From positions 1 through 39,390 of the forward strand of contig JANFAH010000177.1 in the NCBI GenBank assembly GCA_024663395.1: 39,390 bases of DNA. Direction: 5' to 3'. This stretch comes from Pisolithus tinctorius (lineage: Eukaryota > Basidiomycota > Agaricomycetes > Boletales > Pisolithaceae). Under the pieces are notes generated by a model, which was given only the letters and a program-made list of their open reading frames with translations, was not told the DNA's origin and did no database searches. Below are positions 1 to 11,709 of this stretch, in pieces; the first letter of the stretch is position 1; every line of letters starts with the position of its first letter. The translations under genes and the position numbers were made by a program.

Positions 1-318
1 CGCCTCGTCCATGGGACTTGGATTATCTGCTGGAGTTGTGCCAGGCACTTCCGAAGTAGGTGGCTCAGTATTCGCCTCATCCACGGGACTTGGATCATCT
101 GCTGAGGTTGCATCGGGCACCTCAGAAGTAAGTGGCTCGGTATCTGCCCCGTCCATAGAACTTGGATCGCCTGCTAGAATTGCATCGGGAACCTCTGACA
201 GCTCAAGACGTCGCAAAGTTCTCTCCTTTCGGACTTGTTGAGCAAGCTTGTACGGCTCAAATGTGCGCCTACGCCACGGAGTATAGTGTAAAATGTTATT
301 CACGAGAGTGGACTGCAT
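1..318 (-). CDS. 5' part of repeat-rich gene D, left-arm copy (partial)
   Basis: This is the left-arm duplicate of the first exon of the gene at 32838-37066. The ATG is at 318-316 and the frame runs off the window start, so only about 106 codons are visible. The start is basic (MQSTLVNKIL..., then PWRRRTFEPYKLAQQV). From about position 198 it enters 72-nt tandem units encoding 24-residue repeats of the SEVPDATSADDPSPVDEA type, which are acidic and Pro/Thr-rich. One visible difference from the right arm lies just upstream (near 290). The right copy of this gene has several downstream stops; whether this copy does too cannot be seen. Product unknown. Confidence 0.6.
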   Translation of the reverse strand, partial: MQSTLVNNILHYTPWRRRTFEPYKLAQQVRKERTLRRLELSEVPDAILAGDPSSMDGADTEPLTSEVPDATSADDPSPVDEANTEPPTSEVPGTTPADNPSPMDEA

Positions 319-579
319 GTAGAGCTGATGGGAAGTTGAAAGATGGATGCAAAATCATCGCCAATAACCCCCTACAAGATACTTCGTCAGTGGCGGAGCA
401 CAGAACAAAGAGACTATGTTGGCTTTGTGACTAACATGACAGTGACAGCGGGTCCTCCCGAAATAATTATCAGCAGACCCGGGTCCAGAAATGAGTCAAT
501 CGGAGCGCCCGGCCCGATATGAGTGGAGGATCGTCATCCTGCGCCAAAACCTCAGATGGTAGCAGCCATCGATCGTCCT

Positions 580-3500
580 TTAATTCGTGATTGTAACAAT
601 CGTTGTGCACTGATTAACGTTTTCAAGCGTCGTGCTGTTGGCATAGATAAGGTCAGAAATAATCTCGATCGTTGACAGGTCCGGGTCGAGCGGGAACGAG
701 AAAAGCATCGAAGTGATCTCTTCCACTGCAAGTGGGTTCAGAGACAAGTTAGCTAGAATCATGCCGACAACATCACTCACAATTGACGGAGCTATTTAAG
801 CCCTTCAATGAATCACTCAGCCATTTCAAGAATTCATGCGATGGAGTAACAGGAGAATCCTCCACACGTGGTGTTGCAGCGGGTTTAGTAGGTGCCAGCG
901 TAGCCGCCGACGTTCCCGGTCGCGTAGCGGCACCATGTTGTCGAGGTACTGTAGCCGGAGGTCCTACAGCAACTGTTGAGCCAGGCATAGTCGCTGCGGG
1001 TCGCGGGGGAGCAGCCACAGGCGTGGCTGGTTTACTGTTTGCCCCAATAGTTGACCATGCACCGCTGCCAGTATTCTGTGCACTAGGCGCAGTCTAGTGT
1101 AGTACTGTATCAGCAACAGAGAAACTGACAAGATGAATTAACACCAACCTTGAAGGTAGTCTCAGCGTAAGGCTGGCGGGCAGCGGCGGACGCCACGCTC
1201 TCTCTCACTATTACCTTCTTCATCCTCTCCTCTTCCTCTTGGATCTCCTTCATCGACTTCTTTATGGTAGCGGTTGGTGCAGTGGTCATCCAAACAGGCG
1301 CACTGGGGGTAACAGGCGTCGGGGGCTCCTTCGGTGCTGCGGTATTTCTTCCTCCCGCTTGGGATGTCAGCAATCCCCAGGATGCAGTAAACGGCTGGGC
1401 GTCTTCGGAATCGGAAGCAACGAGAGAAGTTGCGATGTTACTGCAGGCGCGTTCTTGCTCCTTCTCAGAAGCCTTACGTGCCTCTGTCATCTTCGCCTCT
1501 GCCTCCTGAATCTCGCGAAAACTCATTGTCGCAGTAGGTTTCACCTTCCTCTCCTCGTCCGCAGTGGACCACACAGATTTCGGTGCAGGCGGGGAGATTG
1601 TAGGAACAGGAGATGGACCCTTGACAACGCTTGCTGGTGTACCCTTTGGCACAGTAACTGATGCATGAGCGTCATGTGCTGTTGACTTACGGCTAGGTTT
1701 GCTTGTCACTTGGGGATCGCTACTGGGGGGGACCGGTTGAGACGCTGGTATTGGAGCTGCGGACGCTACTGGAAGCTCATCCGCCGGTGTCTGCGGGACA
1801 GGAGGAGTAGGGACTCCTCCATCAATAGGAGAACCAGCAACGAAAACATCCTCTGCGCCTTGCCCATCAGGGATCTCTTTCCATCTGTCATCGGTACCCC
1901 CCAAAGACGCCGTCAGCCAAGGAGATGGGTCCTTCAGTTGAGGTACGGCCTGAGGAGGCTGAATCGGTCGAGCCCAGTTAAATCCTTGCTGAGCTTGAGC
2001 CGACATCACAGCCGGTGATGAGGTAGCAGAGGTGTCAACTGTTCTCGTACGGCAGACAGGAGATGGGTCAGGCCAGGGTGATGTACCACTATTAGCTTGT
2101 ACGGCAGAGGTCAGGAGGTGAGATACGTGAGGGGATACTGAGGGCTGCGTCAACGCCTCTCCAAAGGGTGACACAGCCTGATGTTGTGCAGAGGGTGGGA
2201 ATGAGGCAGACGGCTGGGAGTACTGGGACTGAGTCGGAGAATTGTACTGCGATTTGCTGAGACCATTAATCATGCCATTACTAAACGTTATTCCATTGGC
2301 CTCAATAACCTGTTTTGCGAATGGAGGGTGTTGGTGACCGCCGAGGCCACCCATGTTGTTGTACGGTGCATCGTTGGACGGCTCCTGGTTGAATCCATGG
2401 ACTTGGGTCACGGGAATATTGGGACCTATCATATTCGAGGTTATGCTGCTATAGCCATTGGTGAAAGGATGTCGTTCATTTGTGCTGAAGCCCTGGTTCA
2501 TTGGGCTGAGACCTGCCGACCACGGTGTTCCTTCGTTGTAACGGCCAAATGTATCAAGCGAAGTAGCCCTGCCAGGTGTCCTGTTACTGAACGGTACCCT
2601 GTCACCGGAGTATGCACTACCTCCGCCTCTACTGCCAAATACTGTTGGGTCCGGCGAGCCATCACCAAATGTGGCAGCTCCCAAGGATGAGGACGGAGAG
2701 TCTGAAGGAGAGGCATTACTGAGGTATGACGGATCCAAGGGCGTGCTTCGTACTGCCCGTTGTGGTACAGGTTGATGACCATCAAAGGTGCTATGTTCAT
2801 GGGCGGGAGAGTAGCCGTGAGGTGACTCCGTGCAGAGAGTCAATCCTGGTGAACCAGGAACTGAGAGTGGCTGTGAAAGAAAGACTTTTCCTCCGTTAGA
2901 GCGTCACTCAAGAGCTGCAACAGGAATCCATTCGACGTCCAAATATGTGCGTTTCATGAGTAACTCGGGGGTAAAGTAACCTTCATCAAACTACTTCTGC
3001 ATAACATCAGCGCGGAATGGACCTACAAGATGAGGGTAAGAGCATCGAACACTTTCCAAGGGTCAGACAGACCTTGCACTTGACCCTGAGGATCCAGTTA
3101 CCGGAGCGCTAGTAGCCGTTGTGATTTGCAGGCTCATATCCAAATTGTTTGGTTCTCCCAAGTTCATATCAGCAACACCCTGGACAACAGAAGTGCCAAT
3201 AGATGTGGATGGCTGACTATCATCTGCAGACACCGCCCGAGACCGATCTGGACTGGCTGATGGGAGTTGTTGGTTTGTTCCCGGTGAGGTCACCTTCATC
3301 AACGTCCAAGGGAACATAAACCTCCTCTTCTTTGGTGCTTGAATGCCTCGACTCCACATCTTTGCCCTCCGGCCGTGCTGGAGTACCGGCTGTTCCAACG
3401 AGACTCGCAGAAGGACGTCTCCTCGACCAAGAATCCCCGTTATTGAGAACGCCGTCGAAACCAGAACCAAATGTACCCATTCTATTGTGCGGGGAAGAAA

Positions 3501-3594
3501 GTGCCTCACGAGGGGAGGCCAATGAACTACCCTGCGTGTTGGACAGTGACAACTTTCGAGGCATCAATGCAGGTTGATCTTGATCAACAAACAA
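580..3594 (-). pseudogene. GYF-domain protein (Smy2/PERQ-like) pseudogene, left copy
   Basis: Known role of the family: GYF proteins bind proline-rich ligands and act in mRNA/translation control or vesicle transport. The domain is split by a 50-nt intron. It reads DPQGQVQ before the intron, then GPFRADVMQK-stop-FDEGYFTPELL and RTYLDVEWIPVAALE-stop. These match the GPF...W...GYF...L.V core with the Trp codon as TAG (2993-2991) and a following Arg codon as TGA (2906-2904). A 577-codon Ser/Pro/Gln-rich body (2843-1110) has the family's SFREIQEAEAKM and SMKEIQEEEERM coiled-coil motifs. The C-terminal exons have HEFLKWLSDSLKGLN and EEITSMLFSFPLDP. An N-terminal exon (3594-3220) is in a shifted frame relative to the next coding segment. 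The domain identity is confident; inactivation is inferred from the two stops, which the other arm shares. Confidence 0.85.
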
Positions 3595-4605
3595 ATGCGT
3601 GTCAGACTAACAAGAGAGCGAAAACCAGCTGAGGCTAACCTAGTAGAGAGATACTCGCCAACTGTCGTGAAAACGGCTGTGAAGAAAGTGCAGTACTTAA
3701 CAGCGTAATCGACCTCTGTAGCTAGCCCCAAAATATGTCGTCGGTATGGTGGCTGGCACATCATCCCGAGGATAGTTAGAATCATCTGGCGATAATCGGA
3801 GGTTCACGTACAGGACCACTACACCCTTCGTGCGAAGCTGGATGAGGTAAACCAAAGGCTGCATGGAAAGCATGGCAAAGGGCAGGTGTCGTGACAAATA
3901 ACAGGAGGGAGGAGCGGGTCTGCATATAATGGGCGATGTGTGTTGGTGTCGACAGTGCAGACGTTGCGGCGGCGGTGCTGTGGACACGTTTCGTCTGAAA
4001 TCGGGCACTTGAAGTTCTCGATGCTGAGTCTCGTGGTGGCGGGGGTATGGCAAGGGTGTTTGCTCAAAGGAATGCCTGCTAACTTGCTATCTAAGTCTTG
4101 GGCAGAGAATAAACACATAATTTAGTCAATGAACAAAGTTTCTCAAACGAAAAGGCTATTCGCGCCCACCGTGCAAGATAAAGCCAGGCACTCTCAAACA
4201 CCCCTACACCACCCTTCTCCATCCAGCTGCCCCACTCGCGTTCACCATTGACATTGACAAGGAACTTGACCGGATCCGGTAGGTGAAGCAGAGGATTTCC
4301 TAAGCGTGGCATGAGTGACATTCGAGACTCAACGACCGGAGGAGGCCATTCTTGCCTTGAAACATTGTCGAAACCGACAGATAGAGCGAGCGATGCAGCA
4401 CAGACGACCGACCCGAGTATGGGTTAAGTAAGTTCTTCGAGCAATAACTCCCACCAGTAAACCTGTAGACCGACAAGCAGCTATTCGAGGTCTGAGCATG
4501 TAACAAAACATAACAACTTTATTTTGCAAAAACAGTTTAGAAGGTAAGACATGGTACATGGAGTGGATATTTTTTGTTCAAAGCACAGAAGTCACGAAAA
4601 TGTAG
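3595..4605. other. Arm segment between GYF pseudogene and gene B, no assignable gene
   Basis: About 1 kb inside the inverted repeat (right copy 28551-29561). Several short overlapping ORFs of 60-118 codons lie on both strands, but none shows a recognisable motif or consistent splice structure. A plausible polyadenylation signal for gene B is present: AATAAA on the minus strand about 80 nt past its stop (near 4520; right copy 28634). The rest may hold the 5' UTR or degraded N-terminal exons of the GYF pseudogene. Confidence 0.5.
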
Positions 4606-5745
4606 TTACGTTGTTAGCACAGGGGTGAGGACACGAGTTCCTCCACCGCCAGCCTGATGGAGCCTCTCCATTCCCTTCGTCAATGCACTGATGAAAACCT
4701 CCATTGGCACTTCATCAATCAGATCGGCTCCCACCACCAATGATCTCAGTACCTCCAAGGCCTCCTCCAACTCTGTCAATCCCAACAAGGTATTGGAAAC
4801 ATACCGGGTAGCAAGAGTACGGTAGTGTGTAACCTCCTGGAGTGACCTAAGCTGAGAATCCAACGTTGCCATTCGCTGTCGGTTTAGCCCCAGGAACGTG
4901 AGGAGTTCAGCAAGGACTTCAGACCGCTCTGCTATCAAAATGCTGTTCTCCGTTGCTACCAGGTCGCGGACAGCATCAAGGTGGGCTTCGATGCCATTTA
5001 GAGAGCCTTGGACCTGGACGACTCGACGTATCAGGGCCGATAATCCAAGCTGGAACTGAAATAACGTCTGCTGAAATGCCTGGGAAATGCGAACATCTGA
5101 CGCAGAGCATTCATTTGAATGGAGAGAATTGCCAATCACGTAGCAATACGCAGAAAGTGTTGAAATGGGCGAAATGCGATGATGAAGGAGATCCAGCAGG
5201 TTTTCATTAACTGACAGCACGCTGTTTAGAAAGAATCAGAAATTGCTCATATGCTAATATGCTTTCACCCACACGTCCACAGTTCCCTGAACTTGAGCGA
5301 AAAGCTTCTGGAGACCCCGTACGACTTCTTTTGTTTCAACAGCGACAGCAGTCAACTCTCCTGCCAGTACAGCACGAGAACTCAAGGAGCTGCTCTTCAC
5401 CAGAATAACGAGGTCGCCAATAGATAGGTGAGCTTCAGTCAGACTTTGGACGATGGGCATGACCTTGTTTGTGCTTGAAAGGAGATCTTCAAGACCACCA
5501 AATTCTGTCTGGATCACCGCGACATAGCGAGTGGCATCTGGAGCATGCACAAAGGACACCACAGCTCTGCAAACACCAGTTTCATAAAACCATCCGACAC
5601 TCCATACCCCGCGAATGCCGTAGAATGTAAGCCTCTGCACCTGGGTGATGATGGGCCAAAAGAGGTAACCAGCAAGGAGGAGGTATTTGATCGGGATCAT
5701 AGGGAAGAATAAAACGAGAACAGGAAAGTAGCGTTGCAGATTCAT
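4606..5745 (-). CDS. Unknown membrane-anchored coiled-coil protein (gene B)
   Basis: Two exons, 5745-5273 and 5221-4606, separated by a 51-nt intron with donor GTGGGT and acceptor AACAG. The splice joins in frame to give about 362 residues. The ATG at 5745-5743 is chosen because the hydrophobic N-terminus starts there (MNLQRYFPVLVLFF...). Residues 1-35 contain one or two membrane spans. The rest is soluble and helical, with heptad-like Leu/Val/Glu patterning (LRSLQEVTHYRTLATRY, LTELEEALEVLRSLVV). It ends in a short Gly-rich tail. No catalytic motif was seen and I do not assign a family. The inverted-repeat boundary (4813) falls inside exon 2: the last ~67 codons are duplicated at 28343-28550, while this copy is complete. 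Confidence 0.75.
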
Positions 5746-7367
5746 GCTAGAAAGGATAGTCGTGAAGAGGCACAATGAGAATTGAGAGAGCTGTTACACG
5801 ACGAAGTGGAGAGAAGCCGAAAGCGGGTGAATTGAAGAAAGTAGGAGAGAGACACCATCGTGCAAGCACAAAGGGGTGGCGAGGTTGAGACCACGTGACT
5901 TTAACTAGAGCAATGAATATTACATCCGATGAAATCTTCAAGTCCGAAACCTGGTAGCTCATAGACCTTGTATGCACATCAGCATGATCAGAGTGTATGA
6001 CCAAGGTCTACGTTCTCGTCATTCATAAGCAGTGTGCGGTGTGAGTGAACGGTTCCGTCACTCACCAACAGAAATCCTCACAAGATACCGCCCATGGGAT
6101 CTGAGAACATGCTGAGAATATGCACCGAAAATAAAAAAAAGTGCATATCCCGCCCGCCGCAATATCTGAGATCCACGCCTTTCCCCCCATTTACATTAGT
6201 ACCGAGGGGTCCCGATACACGGGGCTACGAGTACGCACTCATGACAAAGTAATCCAACCTACTCCAAATTGCTCGCTGAGTTTACATCAAATCTCATGTT
6301 TCTTGACAGCTCTCTGGCCCACAATTCACAATATACCCTGAACGACACACGGTCACGGTCACTAAAGTTTTACAGGTCTGGAAGAAGCGGAAAAGATCCC
6401 CACAGATAGGTCCCCGAGACCTATGGGCAGGGGTCACGGTGGGGACACCGAGGAGTAAGTGGTGCGGGCGTTAGGTGTGAAGGGAGGGTAACTCGGGTGT
6501 ATCGAGAGGGATGGTATATGTTGAGGTTGAAGGTGAACAGACCTTGAGGAGGATGGATAGCGATGCACATGTAGTGTCGGGTCAGATTGGGCTGTAGGGT
6601 AAGAGGCGCCTGAACACACCAAATGCATGGAATGGCTCAGCGGCTGCCTTGAGTCGTCTTGTTACACCTTGGGCCGCTCAGAATTGTCCTTGAGGTATGC
6701 CACTGCGCCAGACATGGGAGGTGTGCTACAGACTCAGCCGGAGAGACTATGAGACCAGAATGGCTGAAACGAGTCGGCATCTGCACTACATGCATAATAT
6801 CGCTGTGCAGGGCATTCGAATGGTCTTGGCGCACACAGAACGGCTTGGGGTAGTTGTGGGAAGATGCTGGAGGCAGGGGGGTGCACTATGGAAGGATGGT
6901 GATCGATGAAGCGCAAACAAGAGGCCACGTGCACCGCATTTGACCGCATGCACGATATTGTTGTGCGAGCACCTTGGGTTTTTGCAAATCTTGCATTTAT
7001 GGATGGTTGGATATGTATGAATGAATGTACCCACGAGTGATTGACGACAATGGGTTTTGTCGGGCTGCAGGGTAAAGGGTTCTGAGGAACGAGGTATGAG
7101 AGTGGGATAGGAAGAAATGGGCGAAGTGTACGGGTTCTCGGCGAGTGCACCAGTACTGTGATAGGATCCAGGCGAGGGCCAGTGTATCAAGTATGTAATT
7201 TTGTACCTCAAATACTGCACATTGCGGCCGCAGACAATCAAGCACTCGCACATATTCTGAGGAGGACAGTTGTAAGATATGAGAGTGATATAACAACCTT
7301 CTGAGTTCTGAATAAAACAATTACTACTGGCTATGAACCGAAACTCTTGCCATCGGTAGTAGGCAAA
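5746..7367. other. Intergenic region, no gene recognised
   Basis: About 1.6 kb between gene B (minus) and the 3' end of the WD40 gene (minus). Overlapping ORFs of 60-155 codons on both strands have low-complexity, His/Ser/Pro-rich translations without domain motifs or consistent splice sites. Two short stretches resemble each other (around 6788 and 6942, TGCATGCAtaATATcGcTGTGC versus a diverged form), suggesting old local duplication. The upstream flank of gene B, including its promoter, must lie at about 5746-6100, but no specific element stands out. Confidence 0.4.
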
Positions 7368-9218
7368 CTACTGATAGTTGGTGGCCCCCAACCAATCATT
7401 GGTTATAGGCGTATCGACAGGCGGTAATTCGAGGAAGGCGCGAGCCGCCGATCTCAAAGAGCCAAGAACTGACAAGGCCACAGTGCGCATGTGACTTCCC
7501 ACGATCACTACGAGTCGCTCAACCTCAAGGAACAACCAACGATTACAGGACTGCAGAAGAGCCGCCATCCTGTACACCTAATAAGACAGAAATTAGTATG
7601 CAGAGCCGTAGAGCCAGTTGAATATCTCATACAAAAGTGCAGAGGGACAAATGAATCCACTCCCATGGAACCTTCAACCACACGAATTCTAGCAGAGCTA
7701 TGGTTACAACGACACAGATGGTTGCAAAGGCCATAGTTAAGCCTATCCGTCCATAGTCACTCCAGTCCATTGAAAATCGTATCACCTCGGAGTGGAATGA
7801 GATGGTTATGCACCGCTAAACCAAGTAAAGCTTACCATGAGGCGGTTGTAAAGTGCATCTACCTGGTCCGACAAAGGCTCTAAGCATGGATCACAGGGTC
7901 AGATCTCGGCCAAAAAATGCATGGAAGATACACACCAACTTGTGCTTTCCATATTTTGATGTATGTCTCTTCCCCTTTCAGGGCAGATCCAACCGCAATG
8001 AAGCTCCACAGGCCTTGCTGACGAGTCTTACCTAGTTATCAATATGATGCACAGCAATGAAGAGTACGCTTACTCACCACAACTGCCTGGATTACATCGC
8101 CTAGACAAACAGTGCTGGGGACTGCAAATGTTGTAAACTTGAACACTTACTGCCGTGCGGAAGTACTTGGTACAAGTCATTGGAAGGCGTGTTGAAAATA
8201 GAGATACTGCCTGTGTTAGTACCTGAGACAATTGCCCGTCCTCCATGCAGGAATGAAACAGAAAGTGGGTGTCGCTCGCCAACATCGGCGTCCACAGACC
8301 ATCTTCGGATGGCCTTTGTACCACCTAGCTTGTAAAGGAATAGCCCATCTTGCAGCGTGTTAACCACCAAGGCATTAAGCTTGCTGCATATCGAAGAACT
8401 TCCACTGTTGGGGCAGTTGCGTCAGTCAACTAACATGTGAGTTCTGGAGACATACATTCGAGGGACATTGGGTGGTTTGACATGCCATACTGCTGACCTT
8501 GTTGCGAGGTCCCAACCCCTATAAGTAGTGTTAGCATCGCCACCGAAGGTGTGCCACAAGCTTACACGATGCCATGATTGAGATAGGAAGCGATAAGGAC
8601 CTTGCCATTCTTGATAAAGTGGACGGAACGAGGTCGAATGCGGCGGCAGTCATCATCATCTGTATCGACAATGACTTTTGGAGGGGGTGGAAGTCTGGTT
8701 GCCGCGGTATGATCCTCTGGAGATTGTATGTCAGCCAAAATACTACTGTACACCAATGAGATCTCATGGTTGGAGTCGTCCTGGCATATGCGGACCTGCT
8801 GCCCAACACCTATCGCCAGGAGCTTAGCCTGTGGTTCAATATCGATGCAGGAGATGGAAGCAGTGACACCAAGTCGGATGTGCCTTCCTTGATATCCAAC
8901 CTAAGGTTTCCCCGGTTACACGCCAGCGATAGACATTATGAAGGCTCTCACAGGTGTAAAATGGGACATAGATAACACAGTACCGTCTTCGCACCCGCAC
9001 ATCAACGTATGTTGTTGTACAGGATGCCAAAGAAGTGCATTGACTGCGCTCTCAAAGACAACCCGAAACAAAAATGAGCCGCAAGAAGTCTTCCATATGC
9101 AAACGGAACAATCAGATGAAGCAGAAGCGAGGTACTTCCCACAAGGCGAAAAGGAAAGCGAGTTCACAGAGTCGGAATGCTCGCCCCGAAGAACTTTGTG
9201 CTCGATATATGGGTGCAT
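7368..9218 (-). CDS. WD40-repeat protein with C-terminal transmembrane segment
   Basis: Nine exons splice cleanly in one frame: 9218-8952, 8900-8566, 8518-8456, 8404-8151, 8100-8078, 8017-7940, 7877-7836, 7785-7633 and 7577-7368. They total 1425 nt (474 residues), with introns of 47-62 nt having GT..AG ends. Exon 1 encodes a clear WD40 repeat (HSDSVNSLSFSPCGKYLASA...SVCIW). Later blades include LVVNTLQDGLFLYKL, SVSFLHGGRAIVSG and GSISIFNTPSNDLYQVL, then FIAVGSALKGEETYIKIWKA. Near the C-terminus is a hydrophobic span (LTMAFATICVVVTIALLEFVWL) before a soluble tail. WD40 propellers are protein-interaction scaffolds; the membrane span suggests anchoring. The architecture resembles an abundant agaricomycete family of unknown role. 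No inactivating lesion was found. The seventh exon relies on an AGAG|CC acceptor, the least certain junction. Confidence 0.85.
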
Positions 9219-9740
9219 GGTAGTGAGTGGGAGATCACAGAACGGCGTGTGGCCCAAAGGCCCTGAACTAAATAAAATAACCTTCCCCTTTGTTCTTCTT
9301 TGTTAACTGCTTTCAGCAAGCAAATAACTGCAGCCAGTCCAAAGCTATGCGAATGTCGATGGAGTGACTGCTTTGTACAACCCAGACGGAATGGCACACG
9401 ATCATGTCATTTCGATAGTAATACCATAGCTTCCAGCGCTGATCAAATTTAAAACCAACCAAGGAAAGATAATTAAACGATTTGCTGAAGAAATCAGAGA
9501 CACCATCAATAAGGGTCTTCGAACATGCAAAAAACGAGTGTAGAATTCGCGAGGAATGTGGGGAATCCACAGGTATCAGTTAACCAGGTCACGTAGCAGC
9601 ACAGCGGCTGTTGTGTGCGAGTTTTGGCCCTTCCCTATGGGTCCCCCTGCACCGTTCTCCCCCTCATACGTTCTAATCATTCGATCCAGTTTGGCTGGTT
9701 AGGTTCAACTGACGGACACATCATGCTTTTATGAGGGGTC
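9219..9740. other. Upstream flank of the WD40 gene, nothing recognised
   Basis: No domain-bearing ORF on either strand. The segment contains the presumed promoter of the minus-strand WD40 gene. Short ORFs here (for example minus 9570-9313) show no known motif. Confidence 0.4.
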
Positions 9741-9764
9741 GGATGGGATGGGATGGGATGGGAT
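9741..9764 (+). repeat. GGATG pentanucleotide microsatellite
   Basis: Four uninterrupted GGATG units followed by GGAT, in an otherwise featureless intergenic segment. Confidence 0.95.
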
Positions 9765-11039
9765 CGACTAACTATGGTACCAGTCAATCCAAAGTTACGC
9801 TTTGGCCTAGCAGCTCATCAGTAATTGTCTTGATTATCCAGAAGGGACGTCACCACACAGATGGAACTGAGGCTCTTGTCCGTCTACATGCTTGACCTCG
9901 AAGAATCGTTGCGTCTTTGAGTTTGAGAGGCATGGTAGGTATCAACAGGAACTTGAAGTCGACGTGCAGGCCCTGCGTAGGGAGATTGAACCCAGGATAC
10001 CTGTGAACTTGCTTGGGCCGATGGTGGCAACCTTGTCTTTGTAGTAGAACTTCTTTGAGAATGAATTCAAGTGCTTGCATGCAGATGTGGGTGAGCGGTT
10101 CCCTACGCGGTGTAGGTAAATTTCCCAGAAGGCACGGTGATGTCGGCGTCTGTGATGTTGCACAAGTAGACATGCCCAAGGAGCAGACCAAAGGACAAGA
10201 TTTCCAGGCTCTCGAGGGTAAAGTCAACTCAACTTATGGATCGACGTACTCCGTCCTGCAAAGCATGTCAGCACCACCCTAAATCGATGCGAACGTACGT
10301 GACGCATGTGTATATTGAGTAGTAAAGGTCGGGTCGTGTGCAAGGAGCTTCAATTCAACGAGGTGTGCTCGAGTCAACCAGAAAAAAAAGAACGAAACAT
10401 GATGAGCGAAAGCACCTGACAGGGTGGTCGACTGATGTCTGTGTCGATCCCCAATGTGATGAACGCACAATCCAAGGCACGTTCCTGTTCACGTTAAGCA
10501 TACCGGTACACACAGACCACGAAAACCCCCCTGTTAGGACCTAAACCACGCAGACAGAGAATGACGAACCACTGCATCGAAGTTGAGGAGTACATCACCC
10601 TCCCATGGCGTACGCACTTCTCCCTTGGCTCCATTGTCCGCATCAATACCGTCTCCGAATAACAGCAATGGCTGGTTGGTCTCGCGATCCTTGTACCGTG
10701 CCACGACACTGGCCCAGCAAAAGCTCAGGGGACAAAACAGTTTTCAGACCTGGACCAGGATGCGTCCAGGAATACAAATGTGGAATACAATGAGAGTAGG
10801 ACACCACTAACTTGAAGTACAACGAACAAAAACGGAATCGCTGCAGAGCATGGTGGCCCCTTGCCCGTGTTCTTTGGCATTATAAATGTACAAGTACTAT
10901 TACGGATCTGATATGAAGGTCGTGTAATACATACTACCTGCGGAGTTCATGGGCAGATGCCCTACTGCAAGGCACCCCTGTCTGCCAGAATGCTGTGGAA
11001 ACGCATCAGTAAGTTGGCCTAGTGCCTACAAGGCATGGC
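9765..11039. other. Region with possible degraded minus-strand coding remnant
   Basis: On the minus strand, about 10240-9850, three frames give protein-like pieces (LLLGHVYLCNITDADITVPSG; NSFSKKFYYKDKVATIGPSK; FFEVKHVDGQEPQFHLC). They would need frame changes to join, so this may be a decayed gene. I do not recognise a family. The remainder (10280-11039) has only short overlapping ORFs and no convincing splice-linked coding sequence. Confidence 0.3.
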
Positions 11040-11709
11040 CTACCAGCGTTCCACAAACTCGATCATAATCCCTGCGACTTCCATAAGGTCCTTGGTGCGA
11101 CTCACTTGGAGTGGAGTGAATATTCTCTGAAATGGAATGCTGAGCAAGTTCATTAACAAACGAAAGTAGAGGCGCACTGATTCTTTGTTCGAAATCGGCT
11201 CTCCAGCTGCCATTTTCAGTATGCTGCGGTTGCCCTGAATGAACACTGGGAATTCCTCAAGTATAACAGGGGGGGTACTCACGTTCGCTGCTGTTCAATG
11301 TACACAGCGTCAGCAGTTTCCATGCAATCGCGAGCAAATGCGAGTATGATAGAGTAGTAGATATTGACCTGCAGGAATTGGTTTTCATGAAAAGTAGTGC
11401 AAACAAAGTACGGACCAGTGGAATACCATCGAGTACCGCTTGGTGCACAATGTCATACATAGAGGCACCCCCACGCACGTCAAGATCAGTGGCAGGGAAC
11501 GGTTCACCCGGCCGAGAGCCAGTGGAGTTGCGAGGGCAGGTAGGGGTCCTCAAAGGGGTAGGTAGAGCCTCGAACATTTGGCGGGAACCACGAGATCGTA
11601 GATTGTATGGGGAATAGTGTCTGACGCCTTTACGAGACATGGAGCGCGTGATAGGGGACATTGTGCAAAGAATCTCGAGAGGGGATTCGAGCGTTGAAAT
11701 GTTCTCCAT
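11040..11709 (-). CDS. Small unknown protein with N-terminal SRK..PYNLRSR motif
   Basis: Three exons, 11709-11416, 11368-11283 and 11223-11040, join in frame for 187 residues. Introns are 47 and 59 nt (GTCCGT..GCAG and GTGAGT..CGCAG). The N-terminus is basic and Ser/Pro-rich with MSRKGVRHYSPYNLRSR, a motif shared with the gene at 14568. The middle is a Pro-rich linker (ALPTPLRTPTCPRNS). The C-terminal half is predicted helical (VNIYYSIILAFARDCMETA; RLYFRLLMNLLSIPF; LMEVAGIMIEFVERW). There is no catalytic motif and the function is unknown. No lesion is seen, so it may be functional. The basic, arginine-rich N-terminus could bind nucleic acid or act as a nuclear signal; that is inference. Confidence 0.65.

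Larger units (their letters stand above)
1..4813. repeat. Left arm of large inverted repeat (truncated by window edge)
   Basis: Reverse complement of 28343-33155. Position x pairs with 33156-x at every checkpoint: ORF ends 1110/32046, 2843/30313, 3220/29936, 4606/28550 and 162/32994. No net insertion or deletion was therefore found over 4.8 kb. Homology ends abruptly at 4813: bases 4814-4815 no longer pair with 28342-28341. The outer end is not visible because the window begins inside the arm. Differences from the right arm are sparse (at least 18 found by eye) and nearly all are CpG transitions. Confidence 0.97.

Noticed and set aside
773..1097. Opposing ORFs 1018-773 (minus) and 783-1097 (plus)
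   Set aside because: The minus frame is a real C-terminal exon segment of the GYF pseudogene; the plus frame is its shadow.
1239..2690. Plus-strand ORFs of 81-140 codons within 1239-2690 (and mirrors at 30466-31917)
   Set aside because: They lie antisense to the 577-codon GYF body, have Arg/Cys-rich unnatural composition and no splice partners.
6734..7320. Overlapping minus ORFs of 107-155 codons
   Set aside because: Three frames overlap with low-complexity translations, no domain and no consistent splice sites.
9741..9764. Telomere-like repeat
   Set aside because: The unit is GGATG, not the TTAGGG of basidiomycete telomeres, and only about 24 nt long.
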